Origin: Parachlamydiales bacterium
GTDB taxonomy: Bacteria; Chlamydiota; Chlamydiia; Chlamydiales; Rhabdochlamydiaceae
Assembly: GCA_947474635.1 (NCBI GenBank)
Contig: CANJJB010000007.1
Span: forward strand, 1-53,213
Reading direction: 5' to 3'
Length of the DNA stretch: 53,213 bases
Position 1 is the stretch's first letter. Each line of letters begins with the position of its first letter. The notes under the pieces are model-generated. The model was not told the origin of the DNA. It did not search any database and saw only the letters and a list, made by a program, of their open reading frames with translations. Of this stretch, positions 42,146 to 51,876 are shown piece after piece. The translations under genes were made by a program, and so were the position numbers.

Positions 42146-42826
42146 ATGACAGCAAAAGAGCAGCAACCGAAGTTGCAGTTGATGGGAATAAAAGAAGGGA
42201 TGACACAACTCTTTGATAAAGAAGGCAATAAAGTTGTCTGTACCGTTATTCGTAGTGAAAAACACGTTATTTCCCAAGTCAAAGATAAGACGTCTGATGG
42301 GTATAGCGCTGTTCAACTAGCCGCTTTTAAGCCAACGGCTGCTAAGCTAAAAAATGTGAAAAAACCTCAAGCAGGACATTTCAAAAAATTAAATCTTGAG
42401 CCTCGAACAAAAATGGTTGAATCACGCGTAGAAGATTCATCCCAGTTCCAAGTCGGTCAGGAGATCGGCGTAGAATTCTTCCAAGACATCGCATACGTCG
42501 ATGTAATTGGCGTTTCTAAGGGAAAAGGGTATCAAGGGGTTATCAAGCGCCATCACTTTGCTGGAGGCCCTGCCTCGCACGGTTCTGGTTTTCACCGTCA
42601 TGGGGGATCATGCGGTATGCGCTCCTCTCCTGGTCGTTGCTTACCTGGACAGAAGAAAGCAGGACGCATGGGTGGTGAGCAGGTGACGATGGAAAGTTTA
42701 AAAATTGTGAAAATTGATGCAGAAAAGCAAGTAATCCTTGTTGAAGGTGCCGTACCAGGTGCGCGCGGTGGATTGCTCTTCATTGCTCAAGCTAAGAAAA
42801 AATCTGTTGCAAAGAAAAAGAAATAA
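42146..42826 (+). CDS. rplC: Large subunit ribosomal protein L3
   Basis: 226 residues from the ATG at 42146, which follows AAAAGGA. An earlier in-frame ATG at 42113 would add 11 residues unlike the family. LMGIKEGMTQLFDKEGN is the start signature, and GVIKRHHFAGGPASHGSGFHR is the conserved rRNA-binding loop, here cited in part as HFAGGPASHGS. It starts the operon without rpsJ, as in chlamydiae. The C-terminus is a lysine-rich tail of about ten residues. Confidence 0.97.
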   Translation: MTAKEQQPKLQLMGIKEGMTQLFDKEGNKVVCTVIRSEKHVISQVKDKTSDGYSAVQLAAFKPTAAKLKNVKKPQAGHFKKLNLEPRTKMVESRVEDSSQFQVGQEIGVEFFQDIAYVDVIGVSKGKGYQGVIKRHHFAGGPASHGSGFHRHGGSCGMRSSPGRCLPGQKKAGRMGGEQVTMESLKIVKIDAEKQVILVEGAVPGARGGLLFIAQAKKKSVAKKKK

Positions 42827-42839
42827 TCGGGAGTCATGA

Positions 42840-43481
42840 GTGGCAACTCTAAAAAAATATGATCTATCAGGAAAAGAAATCGGCGAAGTCGTCATCGAAG
42901 ATACGCTTCTAACTAAAGAAGCTAATTCTCAAATGATTAAAGACTATTTAACCGCGATTAGGGCGAATGCTCGTCAATGGTGCGCGCATACAAAATCGCG
43001 CTCAGAAGTTTCTCACTCCGGACAAAAGCCCCATCCTCAAAAAGGAACAGGAAGAGCACGCCAAGGTTATTTGGGCGCTCCTCAGTATAAAGGTGGTGGC
43101 CGTGTAGGAACGCCGCGTGCAAAATTTGATCAGCACGTTTCTATTAACCAAAAAGAAAAAAGAGCAGCTGTACGTTTCTTGCTCTCAGAAAAAATTCAAG
43201 GCAACCAATTGTTCGTTTTAAAGAGTTCTGGTTTGAAAAAACCTGCAACAAAAAAAGTCGTTGATTTCTTAGCTAGTCAGCAAATAGCTGGAAAAAGAGT
43301 CTTGTTTTTAGGACTTACTCCTAAAGAAGACGAGAATTTCGTAAGAAGCATGCGCAATATTCCGAAAGCAGAGTTTATGCTCGTAGCAAATACTAGCGGA
43401 TATGATGTAGCTCTAACTTCAACGATTGTTATTTTAGAACCAGCAGTTGAAAAATTCTTAGAGATTCTAGGAGGGGTATAA
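42840..43481 (+). CDS. rplD: Large subunit ribosomal protein L4
   Basis: 213 residues, starting with GTG at 42840 after CGGGAG. The region HSGQKPHPQKGTGRARQGY and GVGTPRAKFDQ-like GRVGTPRAKF form the extended loop that reaches into the exit tunnel. In other bacteria L4 controls its own operon. Its TAA overlaps the ATG of rplW by one base. Confidence 0.97.
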   Translation: MATLKKYDLSGKEIGEVVIEDTLLTKEANSQMIKDYLTAIRANARQWCAHTKSRSEVSHSGQKPHPQKGTGRARQGYLGAPQYKGGGRVGTPRAKFDQHVSINQKEKRAAVRFLLSEKIQGNQLFVLKSSGLKKPATKKVVDFLASQQIAGKRVLFLGLTPKEDENFVRSMRNIPKAEFMLVANTSGYDVALTSTIVILEPAVEKFLEILGGV

Positions 43482-43819
43482 TGTTGAAGAAAAGTCCTTA
43501 TGATATTATTAAGTCGCGTTATGTCACCGAGAAGTCTCGAGTGCTGCAAAATCTCTGCAAAAGCTCAAGCAACCGCTGCGTAAGAAAATGCGAAACACCT
43601 AAGTATGTGTTTCTTGTTGATACACATGCTAATAAAAAAGAGATTGCTAAAGCAATCGAAGCCATCCATGCAGAAAAAAACATTAAAGTTATCTCAGTGA
43701 ACACAATCAATGTTAAACCTAAAAGCCGCACAGTGCGAGGACGTTCAGGCATGCGCAATGCCTTTAAGAAAGCCATCGTGACTTTAAAAGTCGGTGATTT
43801 TATTGAGGATAAGGTGTAA
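43481..43819 (+). CDS. rplW: Large subunit ribosomal protein L23
   Basis: 112 residues; binds 23S rRNA at the tunnel exit, where signal recognition particle docks. It starts SPYDIIKSRYVTEKS. A short cysteine-containing insert, NLCKSSSNRCVRKCE (residues about 25-39), is absent from E. coli L23. PKYVFLVDTHANKKEIAKAI and VNTINVKPKSRTVRG are typical. Confidence 0.95.
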   Translation: MLKKSPYDIIKSRYVTEKSRVLQNLCKSSSNRCVRKCETPKYVFLVDTHANKKEIAKAIEAIHAEKNIKVISVNTINVKPKSRTVRGRSGMRNAFKKAIVTLKVGDFIEDKV

Positions 43820-43822
43820 TTT

Positions 43823-44644
43823 ATGACGAAAGTATTTCGGCCGACAACGCCTGGTCAAAGAGAACTCATTTTAGAGAGCCATGCTACATTAACAAAGCAT
43901 GTTAAGCCTGAAAAAACGCTCTTATTGAAGAAAATGCGTACAAATGGACGCAATCACCATGGACACATCACTTGCCGTCATCGCGGTGGTGGACATAAAA
44001 GATTTTACAGAGCAGTCGACTTCAAACGCGATAAAGAAGAAGTCCCTGCAAAAGTTGTTTCTATTGAATATGATCCTAACCGTACAGCGCACATCGCTCT
44101 TTTACATTTTGTAGATGGAGAGAAACGTTATATTTTAGCTCCAGAGGGTCTTCAAGTAGGCGCAACAGTTGTTACAACAGATAAAGAAGTCTATGATGTT
44201 GGTTGTTCTATGCGCATGAAAACCATGCCGCTTGGATCTACTATTCATAATATTGAAATGTATCCGGGACGTGGCGGCAAGCTCGTACGTTCTGCAGGTC
44301 TTTCAGCTCAGTTAATGGCAAAAAGTGATGGTTATGTCACTTTGAAAATGCCTTCTGGGGAAGTTCGTATTATTAATGCAGACTGCCGGGCAACTTTTGG
44401 AGTTGTTTCAAATGCAGAAAGAATCTTGCGCGTTGAAGGAAAAGCGGGCCGTACACGTTGGAAAGGATTTCGTCCGACTGTTCGTGGAACAGCTATGAAC
44501 CCTGTCGACCATCCGCACGGAGGAGGCGAAGGTAAACATAATGGATACCTCCCTCAGACTCCTTGGGCTATGTACACAAAGGGTTACCGTACACGTTGCA
44601 AGCGTAAGACTAAGAAATGGATCATAAAAGATCGAAGAAAGTAA
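43823..44644 (+). CDS. rplB: Large subunit ribosomal protein L2
   Basis: 273 residues, normal length. Near the peptidyl-transferase centre of the 50S subunit. [20 protein letters not shown] lies near residue 50, shortened here to [15 protein letters not shown]-like, and the conserved [19 protein letters not shown] loop is near 225. It follows rplW by 3 bp. Confidence 0.98.
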   Translation: MTKVFRPTTPGQRELILESHATLTKHVKPEKTLLLKKMRTNGRNHHGHITCRHRGGGHKRFYRAVDFKRDKEEVPAKVVSIEYDPNRTAHIALLHFVDGEKRYILAPEGLQVGATVVTTDKEVYDVGCSMRMKTMPLGSTIHNIEMYPGRGGKLVRSAGLSAQLMAKSDGYVTLKMPSGEVRIINADCRATFGVVSNAERILRVEGKAGRTRWKGFRPTVRGTAMNPVDHPHGGGEGKHNGYLPQTPWAMYTKGYRTRCKRKTKKWIIKDRRK

Positions 44645-44658
44645 GGATTTAAAGAGTT

Positions 44659-45003
44659 ATGGGTAGATCGTTAAGAAAAGGACCTTTTGTTGAGCATCAC
44701 CTTCTTCAAAAAGTGAAGAAGCAAAACCTCGAAGGTACAAAAAAGCCAATTAAGACATGGTCCCGCCGTTCTATGATTATTCCAGAGATGGTTGGACATG
44801 CATTTGAAGTGCATAACGGAAAAAAATTTATTGCTGTGTTCGTATCAGAAAACATGGTAGGCCATCGATTTGGAGAGTTTTCTCCCACTAGAATTTTCAA
44901 AGGCCATGGTTCTAAGAAGATTCTTGAAGCCGCTGCCGCTGCTGCCGCAACACCTGCTGCTGCACCTGCCGCTGCTGCACAACCCGCTAAGAAGAAGGAT
45001 TAA
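44659..45003 (+). CDS. rpsS: Small subunit ribosomal protein S19 with alanine-rich tail
   Basis: 114 residues, about 22-25 longer than usual. The normal part is complete: [49 protein letters not shown]. The excess is a C-terminal low-complexity tail of Ala and Pro ([17 protein letters not shown]) ending in lysines. The tail is probably disordered and at the 30S head surface. The gene is 14 bp after rplB. Confidence 0.96.
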   Translation: MGRSLRKGPFVEHHLLQKVKKQNLEGTKKPIKTWSRRSMIIPEMVGHAFEVHNGKKFIAVFVSENMVGHRFGEFSPTRIFKGHGSKKILEAAAAAAATPAAAPAAAAQPAKKKD

Positions 45004-45009
45004 TCATCT

Positions 45010-45354
45010 ATGCAATTTGCTAGAGCACATACCAAATACTTGCGCATCCCTCCTCGTAAGGCCCGCCTTGCGGCAGACCTTATCCGAGGACTCAAAGTGG
45101 AAGACGCCTTTGTACAGCTTTCGTTCTCTCAATTAAAAGGGGGACGTTTGCTCATCAAAACTTTACATAGCGCAGTCGCTAATGCTGAAACGCAACTTAA
45201 CATCCCTCGTCAAAATCTTCGCGTTAAAGAAGTAAGAGTTGATGCGGGCCCCGTTCTTAAGCGAGCCAAAGCTAAATCTCGTGGAGGACGCGTGCCAGTG
45301 ATGAAACGGACGAGTCATTTTACTGTTATTGTTGAACAGCAGGAAGGAAATTAA
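45010..45354 (+). CDS. rplV: Large subunit ribosomal protein L22
   Basis: 114 residues. The long tunnel-lining hairpin is KSRGGRVPVMKRTSHFTVI. RIPPRKARLAADLIRGLKV opens the globular part. The TAA shares a base with the ATG of rpsC. In many bacteria this loop carries macrolide-resistance changes; no such change can be read by eye. Confidence 0.96.
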   Translation: MQFARAHTKYLRIPPRKARLAADLIRGLKVEDAFVQLSFSQLKGGRLLIKTLHSAVANAETQLNIPRQNLRVKEVRVDAGPVLKRAKAKSRGGRVPVMKRTSHFTVIVEQQEGN

Positions 45355-45983
45355 TGGGACAAAAGACATCGCCAATAGGTTTTAGATTAATTATCAATAA
45401 AAAGTGGAAGTCTCTCTGGTATGCCAACAATCAAGAGTTTGGTAATCAAGTCGGAGAAGATAAACAGATCCGTGATTTCTTAATGTCAAAACCTGCCTGT
45501 TCAGGGACTTCTTGTCTGACAATTAAGAGAATGAGTGGAAAAATTGAAGTGACCATTCACACAGCAAGACCAGGGCTTGTTATTGGGAAGAAAGGTGCTG
45601 AGATTGATGTCCTTAAGCAAGGCTTAAAGAAACTCACTGGAAAAGATATTTGGGTTGAAGTTGAAGAAATTAAGAGACCTGATCTCGATGCAAAATTAGT
45701 TGCCGACGGCATTGCAAAACAATTAGAGAGAAGGATGCCCTTCCGGAGAGTTTTAAAAAAAGCGCTCCTCTCTTCAATGGATGCAGGAGCTGCAGGAATA
45801 AAAGTTTCAATTTCTGGTAGAGTTGGCGGTGCAGAGATTGCACGTACTGAATGGTACAAAGAGGGAAGAGTTCCTCTTCATACGATGAGAGCTGATATTG
45901 ATTATGGAATGGGAAGAGCTGAGACCACGTATGGTTCCATCGGCGTGAAAGTGTGGATTAATAAAGGTGAAGAAGGAGCTTAA
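45354..45983 (+). CDS. rpsC: Small subunit ribosomal protein S3
   Basis: 209 residues. The KH domain has VTIHTARPGLVIGKKGAEID near residue 70, and the C-terminal domain has GAAGIKVSISGRVGGAEIAR and YGSIGVKVWINKGE. It forms part of the mRNA entry site. Starts with the ATG at 45354 sharing one base with rplV. Confidence 0.97.
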   Translation: MGQKTSPIGFRLIINKKWKSLWYANNQEFGNQVGEDKQIRDFLMSKPACSGTSCLTIKRMSGKIEVTIHTARPGLVIGKKGAEIDVLKQGLKKLTGKDIWVEVEEIKRPDLDAKLVADGIAKQLERRMPFRRVLKKALLSSMDAGAAGIKVSISGRVGGAEIARTEWYKEGRVPLHTMRADIDYGMGRAETTYGSIGVKVWINKGEEGA

Positions 45984-45986
45984 GTT

Positions 45987-46406
45987 ATGGCCTTGATGCC
46001 TGTGAGAACGAAGTTTCGAAAAATGCGCAAAGGCCACAAGACTGGTCTAACAAAAGCTGCGGCGTTTATCGATTTTGGTGATTTTGGAATGCAAGCCTTA
46101 GAAAGAGGCGCTGTTACGAATCATCAGATTGAAGCATGCCGCGTGGCCATTACACGTTATTTTAACCGACGTGGCCAAGTTTGGATTCGCATATTTCCTG
46201 ATAAAGTGGTGACAAAGAAGCCTGCTGAAACACGCATGGGTAAAGGAAAAGGACATCCTGATCATTGGGTGGCTGTTGTCAGACCAGGAAGAGTTTTATT
46301 TGAAGTGGGTGGAGTTTCTAAAGAACTTGCTCAGAATGCTCTAAGAAGAGCAGCTGCAAAGCTCGGGATTAAAACCCGCTTTGTTGAAAGATTAGAGAGG
46401 GTGTAA
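45987..46406 (+). CDS. rplP: Large subunit ribosomal protein L16
   Basis: 139 residues. [16 protein letters not shown] near the start, [20 protein letters not shown] in the middle and [18 protein letters not shown] near the tRNA site are all diagnostic. It is 3 bp after rpsC. Confidence 0.97.
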   Translation: MALMPVRTKFRKMRKGHKTGLTKAAAFIDFGDFGMQALERGAVTNHQIEACRVAITRYFNRRGQVWIRIFPDKVVTKKPAETRMGKGKGHPDHWVAVVRPGRVLFEVGGVSKELAQNALRRAAAKLGIKTRFVERLERV

Positions 46407-46408
46407 TC

Positions 46409-46603
46409 ATGCTAAAAGCAAAAGAATTAAAGAAGCAGTCTGTCGAAGAGCTAACAATGCTTTATGGCGATCTCTCTAAAGAGATTTATGGACTGAAAAA
46501 TGAATTAAGAACAGCACGCAAGCTAGAAAAACCGCATCTTCTTCGTGAAAAGAAGCGCAATAGAGCCCGCGTGATGACTGTTTTACGACAAAAGGAAGAG
46601 TAA
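46409..46603 (+). CDS. rpmC: Large subunit ribosomal protein L29
   Basis: 64 residues, two helices, with [19 protein letters not shown] and [19 protein letters not shown]. Lies at the tunnel exit next to L23. It is 2 bp after rplP and 4 bp before rpsQ. Confidence 0.94.
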   Translation: MLKAKELKKQSVEELTMLYGDLSKEIYGLKNELRTARKLEKPHLLREKKRNRARVMTVLRQKEE

Positions 46604-46607
46604 TAGT

Positions 46608-46862
46608 ATGGAAAGCAAAGAAAGAAGCAGTCGTAAAGTGAAAGAAGGCGTTGTTGTTTCTAACAAGATGCAAAAAACCGTTTCTGTGCGTGTCGAAAGA
46701 ACATTGAGACACCCACACTTTGACAAAGTAATTCGAAGTGCAAAAAAATATTATGCGCACGTTGAAGATCTTGATCTTCAAGTAGGACAAAAAGTACGTA
46801 TTGTGGAAACAAGACCTTTGTCTAAACTTAAGCGTTGGCGCGTTGTTGAGGTGGTAGCATGA
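46608..46862 (+). CDS. rpsQ: Small subunit ribosomal protein S17
   Basis: 84 residues of OB-fold with [19 protein letters not shown] and [20 protein letters not shown]. Its stop overlaps the ATG of rplN in ATGA. Confidence 0.96.
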   Translation: MESKERSSRKVKEGVVVSNKMQKTVSVRVERTLRHPHFDKVIRSAKKYYAHVEDLDLQVGQKVRIVETRPLSKLKRWRVVEVVA

Positions 46863-47227
46863 TTCAACAAGAAACAGAGTTAGAAGTTGCTGATAATACA
46901 GGTGCTAAAAGAGTTAAGTGCTTTAAAGTTTTAAAAGGCTCTAAGCGCCGTTACGCTAATGTTGGCGATATCATTATTTGCAGCGTGAAAGAAGCAGATC
47001 CGAAAGGCGCTGTTAAAAAGGGCGATGTTGTTAGAGCTGTTATAGTTCGCACAAAGAGTTATATCCGTAGAAATGATGGATCTATGCTCCGCTTTTATGA
47101 TAATAGCTGCGTTATTTTGGATGAGAAAGATAATCCAAGAGGAACTCGAATTTTTGGACCTGTTGCGCGAGAAGTTCGTGATGTTGGTTTTGTAAAAATC
47201 AGTTCCCTTGCACCTGAGGTAATTTAA
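46859..47227 (+). CDS. rplN: Large subunit ribosomal protein L14
   Basis: 122 residues, exactly the common length. Diagnostic parts are [19 protein letters not shown] and [18 protein letters not shown], then [17 protein letters not shown]. It contacts 23S rRNA and faces the small subunit. It is 1 bp before rplX. Confidence 0.98.
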   Translation: MIQQETELEVADNTGAKRVKCFKVLKGSKRRYANVGDIIICSVKEADPKGAVKKGDVVRAVIVRTKSYIRRNDGSMLRFYDNSCVILDEKDNPRGTRIFGPVAREVRDVGFVKISSLAPEVI

Positions 47228-47228
47228 G

Positions 47229-47561
47229 ATGAGCAAGTGGATGAAAAAAGGCGATAAAGTTGTAGTAGTCGCAGGAAATGAAAAAGGTAGAACAGGCGTT
47301 GTGTTGCGCAAGAAAGATGACCGAGTTGTTATCCAAGGCGTAAATATTCACAAGAAACACGCTCGTAGAACAGAAAAAGCACAAAGACCTACGATCTTGG
47401 AAATTGAAGTGCCTATTCATATTTCTAATGTAAGACTATGCGATGACCAAGATAAACCTATTAAGGTTAAATCAAGGGTTATCAAAGGTGGAGAGAAAGA
47501 GCTCTACTATCTAAAAGGTAAGAATGAAGTTGTACTTCGTTCAGTTCGGAAAACAAGTTAA
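47229..47561 (+). CDS. rplX: Large subunit ribosomal protein L24
   Basis: 110 residues with the KOW motif [20 protein letters not shown] at the start and [19 protein letters not shown] in the middle. It initiates 50S assembly in E. coli. Confidence 0.95.
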   Translation: MSKWMKKGDKVVVVAGNEKGRTGVVLRKKDDRVVIQGVNIHKKHARRTEKAQRPTILEIEVPIHISNVRLCDDQDKPIKVKSRVIKGGEKELYYLKGKNEVVLRSVRKTS

Positions 47562-47572
47562 AGGAAAGTAGT

Positions 47573-48142
47573 ATGGCCAGAATGTTAAAACAGTATCGCG
47601 AGGAAGTGAAGCCGGCTCTCATGGAGAAGTTCGGTTATAAGAATCCGATGCTAATTCCTGAATTGAAAAAAATTGTCATTAGCATGGGGCTTGCTGAAGC
47701 TATCAAGGACAAAAATGCTGTCCAAGATTGTCAAAAAGAACTAGCTTTGCTCTCCGGGCAAAAACCTATCGTGACTAAAACGAAAAAAGCGATTGCAAAT
47801 TTTAAGTCCCGCAAAGATCAAGTGATTGGTCTTAAGGTGACATTGCGTCGTCAAAGAATGTATGATTTTTTAGATCGTTTTTGTAATGTCGTTTCTCCCC
47901 GCATTAAAGACTTTAGAGGATTTCCTCTGAAAGCGGACGGAAGAGGATCATATTCAATTGGATTAGAAGATCAGCAGGTATTTCCAGAGATTAACTTAGA
48001 CAATGTGAAGAGAACACAGGGTATGAATATTACATTTGTAACCTCTGCTCGCACAGACGCAGAATGTGTAGAGCTATTGAAGCTACTTGGCTTCCCATTT
48101 AAACATCCAGAAAAAGTAGGCGGTCCTCATGGCTCAAAGTGA
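47573..48142 (+). CDS. rplE: Large subunit ribosomal protein L5
   Basis: 189 residues. [37 protein letters not shown] and [19 protein letters not shown] are typical, and the last is the 5S-rRNA binding face. The end of the gene overlaps the start of rpsH by 14 bp. There is no rpsN between rplE and rpsH, as I also recall for chlamydiae. Confidence 0.97.
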   Translation: MARMLKQYREEVKPALMEKFGYKNPMLIPELKKIVISMGLAEAIKDKNAVQDCQKELALLSGQKPIVTKTKKAIANFKSRKDQVIGLKVTLRRQRMYDFLDRFCNVVSPRIKDFRGFPLKADGRGSYSIGLEDQQVFPEINLDNVKRTQGMNITFVTSARTDAECVELLKLLGFPFKHPEKVGGPHGSK

Positions 48143-48521
48143 TACAATTGCAGATTTGTTGACAAGATTACGTAATGGAGTGATGGCACGCCGTCGTTTT
48201 GTTGATGTGTACCTAAGTAAAGTAAAACTTAATATTATTAAAGTTCTTGAAGGCCAAGGATATCTCGAGCGCGTTCTCGTAGATAAAGAAAAAGGAAAAG
48301 TACGTATCTTTTTGAAGTATACGCAAGATAGAGAGCCAGTTCTACAAGGCTTGAAGCGTATTTCTTCTCCAGGTCTACGTCGTTATACATCAGTTGAGAA
48401 AATTCCAAGAATCCAAGGGGGAATGGGAACAGTCATTCTTTCAACTTCGAAAGGAATTATCGACGGTGAAACAGCGCGCAAAGAGAAGCTCGGTGGCGAA
48501 TTTTTATGTTGTGTATGGTGA
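48129..48521 (+). CDS. rpsH: Small subunit ribosomal protein S8
   Basis: 130 residues. [19 protein letters not shown] at the start, [19 protein letters not shown] and [19 protein letters not shown] are typical. S8 controls the spc operon in E. coli; no such control site was looked for here. It overlaps rplE by 14 bp. Confidence 0.97.
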   Translation: MAQSDTIADLLTRLRNGVMARRRFVDVYLSKVKLNIIKVLEGQGYLERVLVDKEKGKVRIFLKYTQDREPVLQGLKRISSPGLRRYTSVEKIPRIQGGMGTVILSTSKGIIDGETARKEKLGGEFLCCVW

Positions 48522-48532
48522 GGTAAATATTT

Positions 48533-49087
48533 ATGTCTAGATTAGCTAAAATGCCAATTCCTCTCCCAAAAGGAGTCGAAGTTAAAGTAGATGCAACTCA
48601 AATGCATGTGAAAGGCCCTAAAGGAACATTAAGTCATCCTTTAGTAAAGGGAATTTCTATCAAAATAGAAGAGGGATTTGCGCATATTGAGCGCGATGAA
48701 AAAGTGGAAATGCCAAGACCGACAGAAGGTTTATACCGTGCCACTCTCAACAATATGGTGATAGGAGTTTCTAAAGGATTTGAAAAACGCCTATCGATGA
48801 TAGGGGTAGGATATAGAGCAGCTCTTCAAGGAGCCTTGCTAGATCTCCAAGTGGGCAATTCTCATCCAACGAAGCTGACTATTCCTAAAGATGTGCAGGT
48901 GACAGTTGATAAGAGTGTGAATATTTTAATCACTGGTACAAGCAAACAATTAGTTGGTCAGGTAGCCGCAACAATACGAGCTGTCAAACCACCAGAACCC
49001 TACAAAGGTAAAGGCATTCGTTATGAAGGCGAGTACGTGCGTAAAAAAGCTGGTAAAGCAGCTAAATCAAAAACAGCAGCTGGATAA
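48533..49087 (+). CDS. rplF: Large subunit ribosomal protein L6
   Basis: 184 residues with two related halves. VKVDATQMHVKGPKGTLS in the first, and PPEPYKGKGIRYEGEYVRKK in the second, which ends with an Ala/Lys tail. It is 11 bp after rpsH. Confidence 0.97.
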   Translation: MSRLAKMPIPLPKGVEVKVDATQMHVKGPKGTLSHPLVKGISIKIEEGFAHIERDEKVEMPRPTEGLYRATLNNMVIGVSKGFEKRLSMIGVGYRAALQGALLDLQVGNSHPTKLTIPKDVQVTVDKSVNILITGTSKQLVGQVAATIRAVKPPEPYKGKGIRYEGEYVRKKAGKAAKSKTAAG

Positions 49088-49097
49088 AAAATAAATT

Positions 49098-49466
49098 ATG
49101 GAAAGTTCATTAATTAATAAAACGCGCAAAAGAATCAACAGAGCTATCCGTGTTCGCAAGCATATACGTGGAACATCGGACAAACCTCGTCTTTGTGTGA
49201 TGAAGTCAAATCAACATATTGCAGTGCAGATCATTGACGATGAGCAAGCGATCACACTAGCTAGTGCTAGTACTTTGATGAAAGAGTTGCGTACAAAGAA
49301 ACTTGGGCGAACAAAAGAAGCTGCCAAACAAGTTGGAGCTAAAATTGCAGAGCTTGCAAAGGCAAAAAATATTACGACCGTTGTATTCGACAGAGGTCAT
49401 AATAAATTTCATGGGTTAATTGCAGAGCTTGCCAATGCTGCTCGTGCTAATGGATTACAATTTTAG
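49098..49466 (+). CDS. rplR: Large subunit ribosomal protein L18
   Basis: 122 residues. RVRKHIRGTSDKPRLCVMKS and FDRGHNKFHGLIAELANAAR bind 5S rRNA. It is 10 bp after rplF. Confidence 0.96.
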   Translation: MESSLINKTRKRINRAIRVRKHIRGTSDKPRLCVMKSNQHIAVQIIDDEQAITLASASTLMKELRTKKLGRTKEAAKQVGAKIAELAKAKNITTVVFDRGHNKFHGLIAELANAARANGLQF

Positions 49467-49475
49467 AGGATGTCA

Positions 49476-49976
49476 ATGAAACAAAAAAATCGGCGCCAAC
49501 GCCAAGAAGAGATTGGAACAGAATTTGAAGAGAAAGTTCTCTACATCAACCGATGCTCCAAAGTTGTGAAAGGAGGACGTAAGTTCAGTTTCTCTGCCCT
49601 CATTATCGTGGGAGATGGACAAGGACATATCGGATTTGGGTTTGCTAAAGCTAATGAAGTGTCTGATGCTATCCGCAAGGGAAGTGAAGCAGCTCGTAAA
49701 AACGTTATGACATTTGAAATGGAAGGAACAACAATTCCTCACGAAGTGACTGTGGATTGGGACGGATCAACCGTTCTATTAAAACCTGCTAAAGTAGGAA
49801 CAGGCGTTATTGCAGGTTCTAAAGTACGAGCAATTCTCGAGCTCGGTGGCGTAAAAGATGTTGTAGCCAAGCTTTTTGGTTCTAATAACCCCTTAAATCA
49901 AGCTAGAGCGACATTAAGAGCGCTTGCTGCATTGAAAAACCGTCAAAAGATTTTAACCGCTAGAGGTTTATCATGA
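49476..49976 (+). CDS. rpsE: Small subunit ribosomal protein S5
   Basis: 166 residues from the ATG at 49476. AGAGG lies 6 bases before it; the ATG at 49470 directly touches that site, so it is a less likely start. VVKGGRKFSFSALIIVGDG is the RNA-binding loop and GSNNPLNQARATLRALAAL closes the second domain. It overlaps rplO by 4 bp. Confidence 0.96.
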   Translation: MKQKNRRQRQEEIGTEFEEKVLYINRCSKVVKGGRKFSFSALIIVGDGQGHIGFGFAKANEVSDAIRKGSEAARKNVMTFEMEGTTIPHEVTVDWDGSTVLLKPAKVGTGVIAGSKVRAILELGGVKDVVAKLFGSNNPLNQARATLRALAALKNRQKILTARGLS

Positions 49977-50440
49977 TTTTATTATCTAATCTTGCAAATA
50001 CACATAGACCCAAGAAAAAAATCCAGCGCGTAGGCCGTGGAGTTGGTTCCAGAAGAGGAAAGACTTGCTGCCGTGGTTCTAAAGGAGATTCGTCTCGCCG
50101 TGGTTCCAAGAAACGTTTTGGTTATGAAGGCGGACAGCTACCTCTTTATAGAAAGTTGCCAATCCGAGGATTTTCGAATGGTAAATTTACAAGTGATGTC
50201 TATGCTATTAACCTTTCTTTAATCGAGCAGCTATACGTCGATGGAGAAACGGTCAATCTTGCAACACTGAGAGAAAAAGGATATGCTCCAAGAGCTCCCG
50301 GTGGTGGATTGAAAGTTCTTTCCCGTGGTGAAGTCACGAAGAAAGTAACAGTTGAAGCACACGCTTTTTCTAAAGAAGCCTTAGTGAAACTTGAAAAAGC
50401 TAAGATTTCTGTTAAGCAAATTTCTAAAACTGTTTCTTAA
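49973..50440 (+). CDS. rplO: Large subunit ribosomal protein L15
   Basis: 155 residues. KKKIQRVGRGVGSRRGKTCC and RFGYEGGQLPLYRKLPIRGF are typical of the Gly/Arg-rich head. Starts with ATGATT overlapping rpsE, and ends 15 bp before secY. Confidence 0.96.
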   Translation: MILLSNLANTHRPKKKIQRVGRGVGSRRGKTCCRGSKGDSSRRGSKKRFGYEGGQLPLYRKLPIRGFSNGKFTSDVYAINLSLIEQLYVDGETVNLATLREKGYAPRAPGGGLKVLSRGEVTKKVTVEAHAFSKEALVKLEKAKISVKQISKTVS

Positions 50441-50455
50441 GAAAGACAAAGAGCC

Positions 50456-51829
50456 ATGATTGAAGGAGTAAGACGCATCTTCTCTGTCCCTGAATTAAGG
50501 GTAAAGATTTTCTTTACACTCATTCTACTCATGGTTTGTCGTATTGGATCACATGTTCCTGTTCCAGGCATCAATGGTGACCTTGCTCTTCAAATTTTCA
50601 GGTCTTCTACTGGAGGATCGCAGAATCTTTTCCAATTAATGGATATTTTTTCTGGAGGAGCTTTTGCGCAGATGACGATCGTAGCGCTCGGTGTCATGCC
50701 CTACATCACATCTTCTATTGTCATGCAGCTCATTACAGCCTTGTCACCTTCTTTCCAAAGAGAGCTCAAAGAAACACCTGATATCGGCAAAAGAAAGCAG
50801 GGTAAGTGGACTCGGATTTTAACTGTCGGTATTGCTTTTTTTCAAGCCGCTCTCTTTGCTAAATATGCCGTCCAAATGAATGCCGGGTCGCCTGGTATCA
50901 TCGTTCCCGAATTAATAGAAATGCAACTTTTTGGCATACCTTGTCTCTTTTTTATGATCGTGATGTGTACAATGACAGCCGGCACAATGCTCCTCATGTG
51001 GATTGGAGAGCAAATTTCTGAAAAAGGCATTGGAAATGGCATAAGCTTGATCATTACAATAGGGATATTATCTTCTCTGCCGACAACTCTTGGTTCTATT
51101 TTGCGCCAGTTGAACCTAGATTCGCAAGAACCTGCTCAGCTCACCTTTTCTTCACTTCTTGTTCTCAGCATTGTCTTTGTTATGATCATTGTAGGAACTA
51201 TTTTAATCATCCAAGGGCAAAGACGCATTCCTTTAGAGTATGCAAGAAGGGGCGTTGGGAAACAAGAAAGCCAGGCTAGCAATGCTTATATCCCTTTAAA
51301 AATTAACTATGCAGGCGTTATTCCTGTGATTTTCGCCTCTTCTTTGCTCATGTTCCCAGCCACACTCGCTCAGTTTGTGGGAAGGGGTAATTGGATAGGA
51401 CAGTTTGCTCATCTGCTCACTCCTGGCAACTGGGTATATACTTTTTTCTACGTTCTTCTAATCGTGTTTTTTACTTATTTTTGGACGGCTACTCAATTTC
51501 ATCCCGAGCAGATAGCTTCCGATATGAAGAAAAATGGAGCCTTTATTCCCGGCATACGCCAGGGCAAGCCTACGCAAGATTATTTAGAGGGGACAATGAA
51601 TCGCATCACATTTGCAGGTGCCATTTTCTTGTCTCTGATAGCGATATTGCCGATGTTAGTCGGTAAGATTTTAGGAGTTGATTCTACCATCAGCCAATTT
51701 TTTGGGGGCACGTCCCTTCTTATTTTAGTGGGTGTGGTGCTAGATACGACTAAACAAATTGAATCCCATCTACTTATGAAAAAGTATGATGGATTTATGA
51801 AGCGTGGACGCCTAAGAGGCCGCGCGTAG
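50456..51829 (+). CDS. secY: Protein translocase subunit SecY
   Basis: Main pore of the Sec translocon, 457 residues with ten predicted membrane helices. VCRIGSHVPVPGINGD in the first helix, GVMPYITSSIVMQLITAL in the second and the cytosolic loop GQRRIPLEYARR near residue 255 are diagnostic. PAQFH-type loops are replaced by YFWTATQFHPEQIASDMKKNG. It is expected to export the signal-peptide proteins listed in this window. Confidence 0.98.
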   Translation: MIEGVRRIFSVPELRVKIFFTLILLMVCRIGSHVPVPGINGDLALQIFRSSTGGSQNLFQLMDIFSGGAFAQMTIVALGVMPYITSSIVMQLITALSPSFQRELKETPDIGKRKQGKWTRILTVGIAFFQAALFAKYAVQMNAGSPGIIVPELIEMQLFGIPCLFFMIVMCTMTAGTMLLMWIGEQISEKGIGNGISLIITIGILSSLPTTLGSILRQLNLDSQEPAQLTFSSLLVLSIVFVMIIVGTILIIQGQRRIPLEYARRGVGKQESQASNAYIPLKINYAGVIPVIFASSLLMFPATLAQFVGRGNWIGQFAHLLTPGNWVYTFFYVLLIVFFTYFWTATQFHPEQIASDMKKNGAFIPGIRQGKPTQDYLEGTMNRITFAGAIFLSLIAILPMLVGKILGVDSTISQFFGGTSLLILVGVVLDTTKQIESHLLMKKYDGFMKRGRLRGRA

Positions 51830-51849
51830 AGAGAAGGTTGTATAGATTC

Positions 51850-51876
51850 CTTGAGGTATTAAAGTAATACCCCAAG
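51850..51876 (+). terminator. Hairpin in the secY-rpsM gap, possible terminator or attenuator
   Basis: A 12-bp stem with one mismatch and an AAG loop (51850-51861 and 51865-51876) begins 21 bp after secY. The following sequence has only a short AT-rich run, so termination would be weak. The 135-bp gap is the largest within the ribosomal operon, so a partial transcription break here is plausible. No promoter of good quality was seen before rpsM. Confidence 0.45.
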
